From the NCBI GenBank assembly GCA_963662155.1, contig OY759273.1, positions 24,820,373 through 24,884,372 on the forward strand: 64,000 nt of DNA. Direction: 5' to 3'. Source of the stretch: Lamellibrachia columna (lineage: Eukaryota; Annelida; Polychaeta; Sabellida; Siboglinidae). Of this stretch, positions 26,967 through 41,300 are shown piece after piece. Below the pieces are notes generated by a model that searched no databases, was not told where the DNA came from, and saw only the letters and a list, made by a program, of their open reading frames with translations. A program made the translations under genes and the position numbers. The number at the start of each line of letters is the position of its first letter. Position 1 is the first letter of the stretch.

Positions 26967-29900
26967 AACTCGATCTTATGATATTTTTACCAATTTTGTT
27001 TTTTAAATATATTCACAATGCTAGCATTTTCACAATCAGAAGATCATTTGGTCCATTAATTCATTGTCCTCTGTGACAATCTACATTTTCTTATTATAAA
27101 TTATATCCGATCTTCACTGTTCCTTACTAAGGCTGCTTCATGTCTATGGTTGTCAGACAGGATCTATACCAATTTGGTTCTCATTAATTGCATACAGACA
27201 CATGGTAATTGCTAGGTTAATCAGCTGATAAGATTTCACAGGAATACTGCAAATTGTAATTTATTTGGTTAGTGTACGTTCCTGGCTGTATGAGGCTTTC
27301 ATTACTGGTGATAACTAGTTATTTTATTGGTTGCTTTAGTAATGATTCTCTGCTTGGCCAATCATCTGGCTCACAGTAACAAGTAGTTTGTAGCAATGAC
27401 GAATGCATATTATTACAATGCTACACTTCTTTCTAATTAAATATTAATGAATTCTTGTGAAAATGTTGCACAAAGACCAAGTGAGTTGCAGTGTACTAGA
27501 AGGAACAGTTTACCTGATGACCTTGCAACTGGCTTAGTGGTGCCTTCAGTGATGCTGCAGGGTCTTGTGTGTCTGTTTATCTCCTCCTGGTTCTTTGTTC
27601 ATCTAATGATGTTATAGAACTCTGGCAACTTCCGTCTCCTGTTGACAGTTTTAACTGAGTAAACCTTGCTTGGGAAATTAAATTGTTACAGTGTTAGGAA
27701 TGTATCTGTGTGTAAAAGGAATGTTGGGCTTGCTTCAGTGAAGACTAGCTGGGAGATGTATATACTGGGTTCAGTTAAATAAACTGTGAATGATTGTGCG
27801 TTTGCAGAAAGGATGTATTTTATCATATATTTTGTGCCAACTGCTAAACAGCATTTAGAGGACCATAACCATTATGAATGAGTGAGTAGACTAGCATCTA
27901 TCATTTGCATTCATAGATTGCTTTGTATAGGTTCTTATTGAAACCTAGATGGTCGTTTTTTATTGTAAAATTATGTTTTAAATTATGTATACAATATTGA
28001 TTTTATTCTAACATCTTCACTGCCAAAATGTATTATCATAATAACGAACCATAATTTTTAAGTTGAATGTCTCGCACCGAATATCATGTTGCAGCATCGC
28101 ATGTTGAATAACATGTTGCATTGCATACTGAATATCATGTTGCATTGCATGCAGAATGACAAGGTCAGTTTTCAAGGTCAGATGATGGTCGAATTACAGT
28201 TTTTTAAATGAACCATCTTGTTCAGAATCAATAAATTATTTTGGAATGTTGACTTAATGTAAGCATCTTAAGCTTCAGGAATCTTAATTAGACCTCTCCA
28301 TACCACATCTGGGAATGGCGTCTGTTAATTCCAAGAAAAGTGTTAGGAAGTAGTTGATAAAAGACATACCTGGAATAGACAACTGGATCAGAAAGATTGC
28401 CCTAGCCACCACAGAGAAGTTGTCTTTCACATAGTCAGTATCATCTGACAGTTTGATTGATGGGAACACTTTGTATAATTTGTACCTGGATCAGCTTGCT
28501 TGGGATGTGTGACAGATTGCCCAGGGAAGATGCTGTTCTATTTCTGTTAGTGTTACTGATGAATAAATGTTTTCTGCTGGATTTTATTAGGCCATGCAGG
28601 GTTAGTCTTTAGAAAGTCAGTGTAACATCTGGGGACTGTTTCACTAAGATAAAGAGTTCATTAGGAAAATCCATCATAAAGCAGAATCCATCATAGAGTT
28701 TTCAAAATGTGTTTCACTAAGATGCTCATAAAATCCATCTTAATCTAATGATAAAAATTTCCATCATAAGTTCCACAGTGTGCACAATTGTGCAAAATAA
28801 ATAGAAAAGTTGTCCAAAAATGGCTGCTAATACATTCCATCGAAAACTTTTAAACCACATTTGACTTATTTGCTCACTGGGTGAAGAGAAAAAATAAAAT
28901 TTTGTAAAAGAAGACGCCGTGTCACAGAGGACACTGTTTCTGTGACACACTGGTGACACGTTGAAAATTTTTGACAGTTTTCAAAACCAAAACTCGCAGA
29001 GAGCACCAACAACCAAAGTTGTGTCATTGTGTATAGCAATATGAAAGTTGTGTCATTGTGTATAGCAATATGAAAGTTAAAGGTGTACATTTTAGTTAGA
29101 TATAGCTTAAAATTTGCTAAAAATTTAGTAGCAAAACGTTTTATGAAAAAATTTACCTTTGCGATGCTGTTGCAAAGCAGCGTGCACAACGACTTGTCAA
29201 CATCAGTGCTGTAAGATAGATGCTGTAAACAACGACTTGTCAACATCAGTGCTGTAAGATAGATGTTGTAAACAACGACTTGTCAACATCAGTGCTGTAA
29301 GATAGATGTTGTAAACAACGACTTGTCAACATCAGTGCTGTAAGATAGATGTTGTAAACAACGACTTGTCAACATCAGTGCTGTAAGATAGATGCTGTAA
29401 ACAACGACTTGTCAACATCAGTGCTGTAAGATAGATGCTGTAAACAACGACTTGTCAACATCAGTGCTGTAAGATAGATGCTGTAAACAACGACTTGTCA
29501 ACATCAGTGCTGTAAGATAGATGCTGTAAACAACGACTTGTCAACATCAGTGCTGTAAGATAGATGTTGTAAACAACGACTTGTCAACATCAGTGCTGTA
29601 AGATAGATGCTGTAAACAACGACTTGTCAACATCAGTGCTGTAAGATAGATGTTGTAAACAACGACTTGTCAACATCAGTGCTGTAAGATAGATGCTGTA
29701 AACAACGACTTGTCAACATCAGTGCTGTAAGATAGATGTTGTAAACAACGACTTGTCAACATCAGTGCTGTAAGATAGATGCTGTAAACAAAGGCCAATA
29801 TTTGCAAACTATTCATCGCTCACATATTGAAAACCTATTTGACTGTGAAAAACTGGATCTCTACGTAAAATTGGAGTCAAGGTAATATGCAGTTAGGTAA

Positions 29901-32321
29901 ATTTGACTGTTTATGATGGATATGTTTTGCTTTATGAGCAGTCTAACCTTATCGACTTTAATACAGAGACTTTAAGAGTTTCTATGATGGGTTTTATGAT
30001 TTATTCTTAGCAAACCGCAGTTTTCTTTTTCAATCACAGCTAAGGAGTGAAATAATTTTTTAAGAGTGAAATTGTGCTGATGAGCTCATTAGAATGTTAG
30101 TGAAACGGTACCCTGAGCAGTTGCATCTACTTCTGACTGCCTGTCGTAATGGTTTCAAGTGAGAAGTATTCTGTGAAGGATTTTTGGTGAAATTGATCAT
30201 TAGTAGGATGCCTCAGTTAACATTGCTAGTCTTTGTTACATACAGCCATTTAAAAAGTTAGAACATTCTATGTAACTACTCAAACACATACGACAAGTTT
30301 ACAGTTGAGAAGATGAATCATATTTATGCAGAATTTAAGTTGATATTGCAAAGTAACGTGACAATCCTCAACAGTTAAAATTGATAAATTAACTGATTAT
30401 ATCATAAAATAATTAGTACTTGCATCTAACTTGTTGATGCAAACCATGATAATATATGTGATCTTCTGGTCTTGCTGATGAAGTTGACATTTAGAAAGTT
30501 TACAACTCACCGGAGTCTATATGTTGGCAAGGTTCCAGCAATCTGCAATGCTTCAGAAATATGTCCCACTGAGAATGCTGGCTACCTTCCTTCCTCTCTT
30601 TGAACATGCAGTGACTCAATACAGTATGGAATCCATCACTAGTTAAGTATCAATAGAATAATAATAACTAAACTGCTTAATTTGAATCCTGATACAAGTG
30701 TGATGAAATCCGTATTTTGACTTGAATTTCTCTACAGCGCTGTATGAATCTGCATTACATTTTTACTGGTTAATCAGCTTATGACATTCTGACTTCAATC
30801 GAGTTTTCCCATCCATCAAGCTAAAAATGTGTCATCAAACAAGATCCGCTATGCTTCACCGGAAACCTCTGTAGTGTCAATATTGTCTGTCAATGTGTGT
30901 GCTTAGACTGTTATAAGTTTGTCATTCATTGTTATGCTGGTGTGGTGATCACAAGGATATATTATTATATATACATAATATATAGATTTTTAAGGTTTCG
31001 GGGATGGGACCGTAGATTTTTTAAAACCATTTTGTGCACTACTTTGGATCATTGGGACCATAAAATTCTAGTGAGGGACTGTAAGCGAAAACAAATCTTC
31101 ATCGAGAGATTTCCATTTGAAACAAATCCATACAAAAATGTGTTATGGCTTTACCTCCCAAAGCCCCAATCGTCCTTATTGCATAATGGGAAATCCATAC
31201 GATGCGCAGCAGGTCTGTATTGGTAGTAACTGAAAGTAATAATAACAGTGATATTACCTTTATTGGTCCAAAAACATGGATATACATTTGATAAAACTAC
31301 ATATGATTGGTACTGAGAGAGAACAGTCTGGTATGTCTCGAGAACTTTGTTTCTGTTTACACATACACAGCTGGAACACTAAACATGCACTACACAGACT
31401 TGCATGGAAGAGGCAGCAGTCAGCAGAGGGACACTGGGGATACAAGTGTTACTGGCTCCATGGGAATGCCAGTCCCCTAAGTTTACCCAGTTATATACAT
31501 TCCCTGCTGCTCAATGGCAAATGTATTCCATATGGTTAATAATGATCCAGGCCTCTCTCAGCTGAGGCAACTGTCAACACCTGCAGCCTTTAGTTGGTTC
31601 CCACTGGCCATGTTGGAAAATATTTAGGACCACACAGTTTGTTTAATCAAAGGAAATGGGTATGCTTGCTTAGTGAAATATCTCTAGGCATTGCAGTTAA
31701 TACATATGTATGGCTAATATATATGGCAAATAGTAGCATTTGTACTTAATCGTACGTAATCTAACTAAAACGTAAAATTCTGCTGCTGACAAACTTGAAA
31801 CAAGATTTATTTGAGATATTCACAGGTCGGCAGAAGGAAGCGTAGTGATCTCTTGGAGTCATACTTGTGTGCATGTGTGTGTGTCAGTGCGAGCGAGTGA
31901 TCGTGGATGCATGGTGTGCTTTCTTTGATTTTAAAGTCATCTCATGTATTTCATCAGGTACTTGTATATGGTTCATTTGATGAAACTACGCTATTTTCAT
32001 TGATCAATGTTTTGTCAAGCACAGAAACACGGAATGTAATTCTAATGTCATTGCTATGGAAAATTGTGTGGATTCAATGAAGTATATGCACGCCAAACAG
32101 AGTGGTGTCAGTCTTCATAAACCAAAAGCATTTATGTGTGATTTAAATGGCCCAATGTTCTAATTTTAATAACTCCCATTATCAGTTGCTTAAAATGTTT
32201 GTTTTTGCTATAATTATGTATAATTTTAAATTGATTTTTTTATTTTGTAACGCATTGTGGGTCTGTTTAGATTTGAAAAAACTAACCGGTGTGTTTTATA
32301 ATGTTATGTTAGTTTCATGAG

Positions 32322-32395
<74 letters not shown>

Positions 32396-35300
32396 AGCAG
32401 TAGACCCCAACAGCTGGGAGGTGTGTGCCCTACCCTGCCTGAGGCAGGCCGCCAATTTACAATTTACTGGTGTAGGACCAGTATTCTTCTCTTCTGGTCA
32501 AGATCCAATGTACTGACTATTGTGGTCATAGTCAGCACATGTGATCCAGTGCTGTACTAAGAGGCAACATTAAACCCACAAAGTGTGCAGGACCTAGACT
32601 CTTTGATATAATTATGTTGGTAAATCGTGGATTGCCAGTTGTAATGGATAGGAAAGAATGGCTGAAAGTGTAGCATGAATGGATGGTGAAGTGTCCTTGA
32701 TAAAGGGTAGGATATTCAAGATGACTTGCCTGCCAGCCCTTAGCCAGAAATACATTATTACCAGTCTTTCTAAAAAGTTTAACCTTAAGCACACGAACCG
32801 CTTCCGTGGAAGTCGTTCGTATCCATGACAACCATTGTTGGTCTTTTATTTTTATTTTACCCATCTTCATCAGACATTTGTCCGTCTTCAAGACAAGCAG
32901 ACGGGTCTGTGGCTAAGGCCCTGCTTGCATGTTGTTATTAGTGTAATATATGTGCATGCGTGTGCATGCATATAATATATGTATGCACACATGAATGCAT
33001 ACTTGTACATGTTCCAACGACTTTAACTTTGCATGACGAATTAGCTGTGACACTGCTACCAATTCTTTGTTGATACTTGTATTTGCAGGTTGAGACAATT
33101 ACACCTGGGTATCATCCTGCCTACTCAATGCACCAAAACCACTTTCTGTCAGGAGTGACATTAATTGGCATGTTCCCACAGTCCAGTGTCTGTCCATACA
33201 TAGGCAGATCTGGGGAATGTTAGCCTGTCAGATGTTTACTTTTGTGTCCTTTTTATGGGGTAAGGTCAGTATACGGGGCCATTTGGAGCACACCAGGGAA
33301 CCATTATTTTATTTTCTTATGAGCTCATAAGCATGGTTTAACTCTTTAAAACGAGTCTTATAAATAATGGTCTTGGTGATATGGCAATATATTTTATAAT
33401 ATAACATTTTAACTCTTCACTAACTCAGCAGAAAAGTCAAAGGTATTTGAAAAGTGGTCAATTTGATGTATTTGCAGCCACTTTTCGGCCAATTTTCAAT
33501 GTATTATTTATTAGTTTTGCTCACTGAGGAGCTTGTGATCCTGGCGATTAACTACTGAACTAAACGCTACAAAATTTTGCCACACCCTAGCGGATACATT
33601 TTGCAACAACATCAGTGCGTTACATGCATGGGTTGCCCTTTTGGAAATCTTGATTTTCATCGTTTTTTTTCACGCCATCTCGAAAATTTTTATTTCTTTA
33701 TTTTTCATGACCAAATATGGTGTAACCTAAAAAATAACCGTCGAAATTTTTATTTTTTTAGTGGTGCAAAGTTAACACATGTTTTTATAAAATGCTGGGG
33801 CCTAATGGGTTAAAGAGCATATCAGTGAAACGCATTTTGAAAATGCTCTTAAAAATTGTAACGATAGATTCTTTGTTATTTAGCATTTTCCTTATGACCT
33901 CTTTATCTTAGTGAAATGTTCAGGTTGGTCCTGTGACCAGATATTGTTAGCCTTGGAGGTGTTGTTAGGAAAGAGAAAACACAGACCACTCCCCCCCACC
34001 CCCCCCCCCCACCCCACTCCCTGGAAGGTGCTGACAGGGACCAGGCATAAACACTTACAGCTGGTTTATGTGCTTCCTTACAAAGAAGATTCCCCATGGG
34101 AGAGACTATGTGGCAGTAAAACCCATCCAACCATATACATTAGTACCTTGCTGTCTGAGATATGAGATTACCACCCAGGCAAACAGCCAAATATTTGATC
34201 CAGGGTGGTTCAAATAACCCTGATAATAACACAAATAAACTGCTCAAATTGTGTTGTTATGGCTAAATTTTTGTGTTTTTACCACCTGTGACTTTATCAC
34301 ACAGGCAAACAGCCAAATATTTGATCCAGGGTGGTTCAAATAACCCTGATAATAACACAAATAAACTGCTCAAATTGTGTTGTTATAGCTAAATTTTTGT
34401 GTTTTATTGTGAGTAAATTGAATTGTTTTCTAGTTGTGATAAATATGTTATCTAGTATTTGTTAACTAATAATTACTTTCCATTGAAAATGGACATTTTG
34501 GTTAATGTTAACATTTCTGATGTTATAACAAGATTGATGTTATAACAGAAATGTTTCCCTACCCTAGAAAAAATCCTGCAGACGCTCCTGACTCGAGGTG
34601 TAACCCGACAGCTGTCCACATTTGTGAACATTGATTTTTGTCAGCCTTTTATAAAACATCACAGGATAGACATGCTATTATGTAAAATTGGTAACTTATG
34701 CAGCTCTATTGATTATGGTGTCCTTGAGTTTTTCTCGAAAACAGTTCTGTTGATCTCCTGTTTTTTGTCCTTGATACCTGGACGTCATAAGAGTACATTC
34801 ACAAAAGTATTAAGTTGCATTTACCATTTACCATTAATGGCGCAACTGGTTCCTTATGAAAAAATAAAAAAATGATGCCAAACAGGGGGCCATATGACGA
34901 TGTCCCGATGGCCCCCCTTAAATATACCACTGCACACTGCCAAAACAGGAATAATATTACTACTACTTTGTTCACAAAATGCAACTCTTGTCAGTTTGTA
35001 TTATCCTTAAGTGGCAAATACTTGGTTAATAATTCATAGGCAGCCGCTGCAGTGAGGCACTGTTGTATGACTCTGGAGCCTACAGCAGAAAAAACTACAC
35101 ATGATGGATTAGATGTCTAACCTTCATTGACATAACTGGAAATACCGACCATTGGTAACCACTCAGTTGTGTGGTGTATTAGAAATAGGTAATGACTATT
35201 GGCACCGCTTCAATGTAATTATTTTTTCCTAGACAGGTAAATCAGGGCTTCTATTGCATGGGCCCAAAGTAAATTTATTTCCTCATCAGGTACAATATAA

Positions 35301-38300
35301 GGCAAAACAAAAACAATACAGAGAAGTATAAACTTATCGGAATAAGTAGCCAGTTAAAGCAAACTAGTAAACTCACAAATAAATATTGTTACATAGAGTA
35401 ACATAGTTACTCTATGTAACAATTACATAGAGTACAGTTACTCTATGTAACAATTACATAGAGTAACTATGTTTCTCTATGTAACAATTACATAGAGTAC
35501 ATAGTTTAGCAGTCTTCAAATGCAGGAGATTAAAAGGACTTCATGTCCCCTTAACACAGTTATAGATTTGAGGAAAAAAAACATTATTAGATGGTATTTA
35601 ATGTTGGGAATTGTTAAAAAAAATTGATCATTGGTTTATCTAACCGATCAATGACCGATTATAGACGTTAATCAATATATTTAAAAAATATTTAATGCTG
35701 TTTCTATTTGTATTTCTGTAATGATTTATATAATGAAACAAAAACAAAATAGTTTAACTGTGTTGGTTTTTCGGTTTATTTGCGGTTTCGTCATGTCGGG
35801 TGGACTAGGCCAACATGTTGATATGCATGGTTTGCTCGCTCGCCAGACCCAGCCGATTGGCAGTGACGAGCAGACTCACATCCAGTTCTTTATAATTCAT
35901 TATTTTGTTCGTTCCCTGCCACCTTTCATCACAAACCGCCAGAGAAGGGGGATCATCAGTCTTCCCTCTTCATGTTATGTTTGTACACGTTGTCTTGTCA
36001 CGATGTGCTCTTCCTCCCTGTTCCCTGCTATACAGGGGTGAGGGTCAGGTACAGTTACAATATTGTCGAGCCACTCTTTCTGTTCTTCTTTCCATAGTTT
36101 TCTATCGGCAGCCCCCCTCTCCATCTTTCATCCTCCCTGATCTTCTCATATCCATCATCACGCAGTCCTCCCATCTCAACTGTGGCCTTCCCCTTTTCCT
36201 GCGTCCTTGATGTTTTTTCACCACTGCTCTTTTTGATGGTTTGCTTGCATCCATCCTTACCAAGTGGCCTGCCCATCACAACTGACTTCTCACCAATCTT
36301 CCTGTTATGCTGCACTGCATTTCAACCTCTTTCCTCAAGTCATTCATCCTTCTTCTATCCACCCTCATTGGTCTTGTTATTTGACGAACCCAGCTTGCAG
36401 CTTCTGTTGTTGTTCTGTCAATGCCACTGTCTCTAGACCATACAGGTATGCTGCTGTAACACACGCTCTCTCAGGACTTTCCCTTTCAGTTCTTTTGACA
36501 TTTTTTTGTCCAACATGATTCCCTCTACCTTTTTCCAGGCATTCGCTCCCGCTTGTATCCGACATCGCACCTCTACCTCTGAATGCCCATCCTCCATAAC
36601 CATTCCTCCAAGGTACACAAAGCCAACCACTTGCTTGATCACCTTACCATCCAACTTGATGTTCAACTCCTCTCTCTTGTGTCCAACCCACATCACTTCT
36701 GTCTTATCCAGGCTCATTCTCATTCCAAGCTTCTTGAACACCCCCTTCCATTCCTCCATCACTTCCTGTAGTTCTTGTTTGTTCTCTGCTATTATGGCCA
36801 GATCATCTGCATACATCATCTTCCAGAGAACATCCTTCTTGCTGATCTTCCTGCTGATTAGTTCCATCACCATGATAAACAGTAATGAGCTAAGTACACT
36901 TCCTTGCCTCAAACCGATGTTAACTGGAAACTCTTCCGACAACCCAGATCCAACCACCACTCTTCCTTTCATTCTCTCATACATTACTTCCACCATCCTG
37001 GCTTCTGTTTCTGGCACTCCCATCCATCTCACTGTTGCCAGCACCATCTCTCTTGGGACTGTGTCATAGGCCTTCTCCAGGTCCACAAATCCCACTGCCA
37101 TTCTCCCTTGCATCTCCAACAACTTCTCTACCACTGTTTTAATGCAAACATACCATCATGTCTCTCTGCCCTTTCTGGATCTCTGTTATTCTTCACCCAA
37201 TTCTTGCTCTATTCTCTTTTGAATCCTCCCATCCAAGATCCTCTCTAGCAGCTTCATGATGTGACTTAGAAGTGTGATACCTTGGTATTTCCCAGGATCT
37301 TGCACATCTCCCTTCCTCTTCCGTATTAGCCATGTCCACCACTCCTCTGGTACTTTACCTTGGCTCATACATGTATTCAGCAGCCTCTTTGTCCATCTGA
37401 TTCCACTCTCCCCCGCTGCCATTACCATCTCCACACACATCTCATCGATACCAGGAGCTCTCCCCTTCTTCATCCATTTCATCCCGGTTGCATCTCTGTA
37501 TCAGTAATATCAGTTACCTCATGATCTCGGACAGATAAGTCAGAATGGCAGGATATGAAATTTTGAATGAAAATGATCGTTCACCCAAGATTGTCATTGA
37601 TTCCTTGATCGAAAGTATGAACCAATCAACCGTCGACGAACTCGATTAATCGGAACAACAGTAATTGTACTTGAAACCAAGAAATCATCAGTCAGACCTG
37701 CTTGAAATCCAGAAAGAGGTTCAACATGTTTAAGGAATGTTTATTATGACATCTGCTAGTAAATCTGACCACTCACTTTATACTCTGGGAATATCCTGAA
37801 GGATAAGCACCAAGCACTTAGGTGGCCTGTAAGTGGCAGAAAGGTTGTTATTTTTACATTGCCAGCACTGGTTTAACAAGCTGACCTGATAACAAAAGTG
37901 ATAAGGAGCAACTACTTTAGAACCTGTAATGTTTCAATCTAAATCACCAAGTCTTACACATGAGTCTCCCAATATGTTCCTATCTGCTGTCTGTCTGTGA
38001 CTTTTTGACTTGTTATTCCTTCCAACTAGGCTGGCTGGGTAATTGCACCATCCATCATTCCAATTCATCTCCTTGTGGGTGATAATGGCTCAGCTGAATA
38101 TTTCCCTATAGTCTGACTTGTGTATATGTAATATATCACTATCTGGACAGTACATCTATGTCACTGAAGGATGTGACATTTGCAGAAGAGAATGTGACAG
38201 AACATGACAATATCTCTGGTGTTTGCGCCAGTGTGCACATAACTGAAGACTTGCAGAAACTACATATATTTTACATTTATTACTGTGGGGTACAGTAGTA

Positions 38301-41300
38301 TAGTGGTTTGAATGTTGTACTGTCAGTCACGAGAGTCAGGTTTCAAATCCACGTTCTGCCATTGTAAGTTGCTTTCATCTGTACAATGGAGGGTTTAAAA
38401 CTTTTAAAACTGCCTCTGCAAATAATTTTTTTCTCTCATCCCGGCTTAGAATATTTGTTGTGGTGCTTAGAGTAATTTTGCAAAAAAATCAAACCTGCCT
38501 GTTATCCACTACAATATGTGACCTCACTTGTACAAATTTGCTGTTTAATTTTGGTGAAACCATTGGACAAACTGTTAAATTATTTTTGACTGGGTCCAGT
38601 AAAATTCGAAAAATGGTCTGCCTCTATGTTATAACATGAGGCTAATCACACTTTTGTAAGTTGTATGTTATAACATGAGGCTAATCACACTTTTGTAAGT
38701 TGTATGTTATAACATGAGGCTAATCACACTTTTGTAAGTTGTATGTTATAACATGAGGCTAATCACACTTTTGTAAGTTGTATGTTATAACATGAGGCTA
38801 ATCACACTTTTGTAAGTTGTATGTTATAACATGAGGCTAATCACACTTTTGTAAGTTGTATGTTATAACATGAGGCTAATCACACTTTTGTAAGTTGTAT
38901 GTTATAACATGAGGCTAATCACACTTTTGTAAGTTGCTAGATATATTGATCAAGGTTAATTCTTTCAATGATGTCAACAAAAGTATGTCCTCTTTTGTTA
39001 AGCCGAGTGTGCATGTTTACGTAAACTATTCACACGATCTGAACATCAGCAAACCTGATTTGTGATGTGCTAAATGAATTGTGGCGGAACTGTTAATAAC
39101 ACAAAGTAAAGAGAAACATTGCATGTATAGCTATATTTAAGAACACAAAATAAAGAGAAACATTGCATGTATAGCTATTTTTAATAACACAAAATAAAGA
39201 GAAACATTGCATGTACAGCTATATTTAACAACACAAAATAAAGAGAAACATTGCATGTGTAGCTATATTTAACAACACAAAGTAAAGAAAAACATTGCAT
39301 GTATAGCTATCCTGGTTTGAGATGAAACACATGTTAAGCAGTGATCAATATACTTGTGATTTCACCAGGAAAACTGTAAATTATCAATTTATGTATGCAT
39401 AATATTTTTGTTTATGTATCACAACATGCACACACAAAAAACTGTTAACCATAAAATACAACTAAGCCACTTTTTACCACTCTGGGACAAGGTCAGGATC
39501 AACCTGTGGGGCTGATGCTGCGTCAGGTATTAAAGCAATGCATAAATAACTAGACATTAGATTGTATGCATGATACGTCTTAATTAAATCATTCCAATCA
39601 TCTTTCTCACACATAAATAGTGCACTACCTGCATCCAGATTAACAAACTTGTTACTCTCTCATCATAAATACTTAGTTAAGTATTCATTTGTAAGCGCTA
39701 GCAGGCACATAAATGGCTTATTGGTGTGGCACTGGTGGTTAATAGACATGCATGTGGGGTTCTTAGATGTCCACAGGGCTTCATGCCAGCAGGCATATCC
39801 TGCAGCTGATTAGTTATCACTGGTTTTACAGATGCACAGTTGTAAAATGTGGAGACTGGTGAATGTTCTTCTTCTGTAGCCAGCCTCAATTAGGCCATTG
39901 ACATCTCCTTGCAATCTCTCTGGCCACTTCGAGTCCACTGTCTGTCCAGTTCTTGATGTCAATCCATCCCATTTTTCCTACCCCTTTGATTTTTTCCGGT
40001 TTGGTGAATGTGTCTGATTAGTTAAAACTACAAAGTCTATAGCTGACTGTTTATATTCTAAAATCATGTCATATTATATTAATTGTATTTTTAGTTGTAT
40101 ATTCTATATAAAATCATAACTGCCCAAATGTGTTTTACCGAACCAAGCATGTTAAAATAATTTGACAGTTATTTGTTTATGAATGTCGACCTTGACCGTC
40201 TGTACACTCATTAATAACTGTAGACAATTTCCAGTACCTATGGACAAAGTTTATCTGCACCAGGCACTAAGTTCCCCTTTGCATGCGATCTAACATGATA
40301 ATCACCCCAAACATGCAAATTAAGCAACAAATTGAGAATAAAGAATATTTGTAAAATGTAGTTCACAGAACACACTTGAGATGTTATGTTAATGTTAGAA
40401 TAGATGTGCCATGGTAGTTTATACTGTATAACATGATCTTACAGTAAAAACTGTCAGGATTTGTACCTTAACTATTGAGTGAAAAACCCTGTTTGTGGGA
40501 AACTGGTGTATGTTTCTATAGAAGGATGTCAGACCCTGACAGTTCTTGCTCCATGTGGGGGATAGAGGAACATTCAAAAGATGCTGAACTAACTGACTGG
40601 GCATACATCTTATCAAACGCTTGGCAGTCTGCCAATCCTTCCTGTCAGACAGTCATGTTACATCTAGACAGTTGTAAAAGATAAAATGTTAGGCTCTCAG
40701 AAGAGGTAATCTGGAACTCTGCTTATGGGAAATAGTGACAGTGGAAGGCATACCATGTCCATGCCTGGAGTAGTGAATACCCCCACCGAATTAATGAAGA
40801 AAGTCAGGCATGCTGAATTCCTCCCACAGTTTTGAAAGACAGGCAAATTATCTAGCAGATTGCTAGTCTAGGCTCGTTCCCCTATGAAGTGGCTTGATTG
40901 CTATTTGAAAATGTGGATCTGTGATTTTCTTGTTTACAATTTATGTAGCAGATGTGATTCATCTGGAATGTTTGTGTCATCTTGATAGAGGTCCAGTGAT
41001 CTTTGTAACATCTGACTTGGCACATAGTTTATTCATGGAAACAGTCACATATTTCACTTCCCAGTTATTTTTAAAGTTTCCAGTAATTCATAGTTTCACT
41101 CATTTGAACTGTTTGTATTAAATGTGTATAGAAAGATTGAATTTTGTATATCATTACGTAGGATTGATTTGTATAGTAAATGTAAGATGGAAGCAAAGGT
41201 TCGTTTATATGGTGAATTCAAATCACCGTTGAAGAGTCAAAACAATGGAAGTATATTTCTGCACCATATTGTTGGTTGGATATGAGTCTATTAAACCAAC

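Noticed and set aside
35721..36041. 106-codon plus-strand frame in gene 2 intron 1
   Set aside because: No recognisable domain, and it runs into antisense LINE sequence. Composition is not convincing for a gene.
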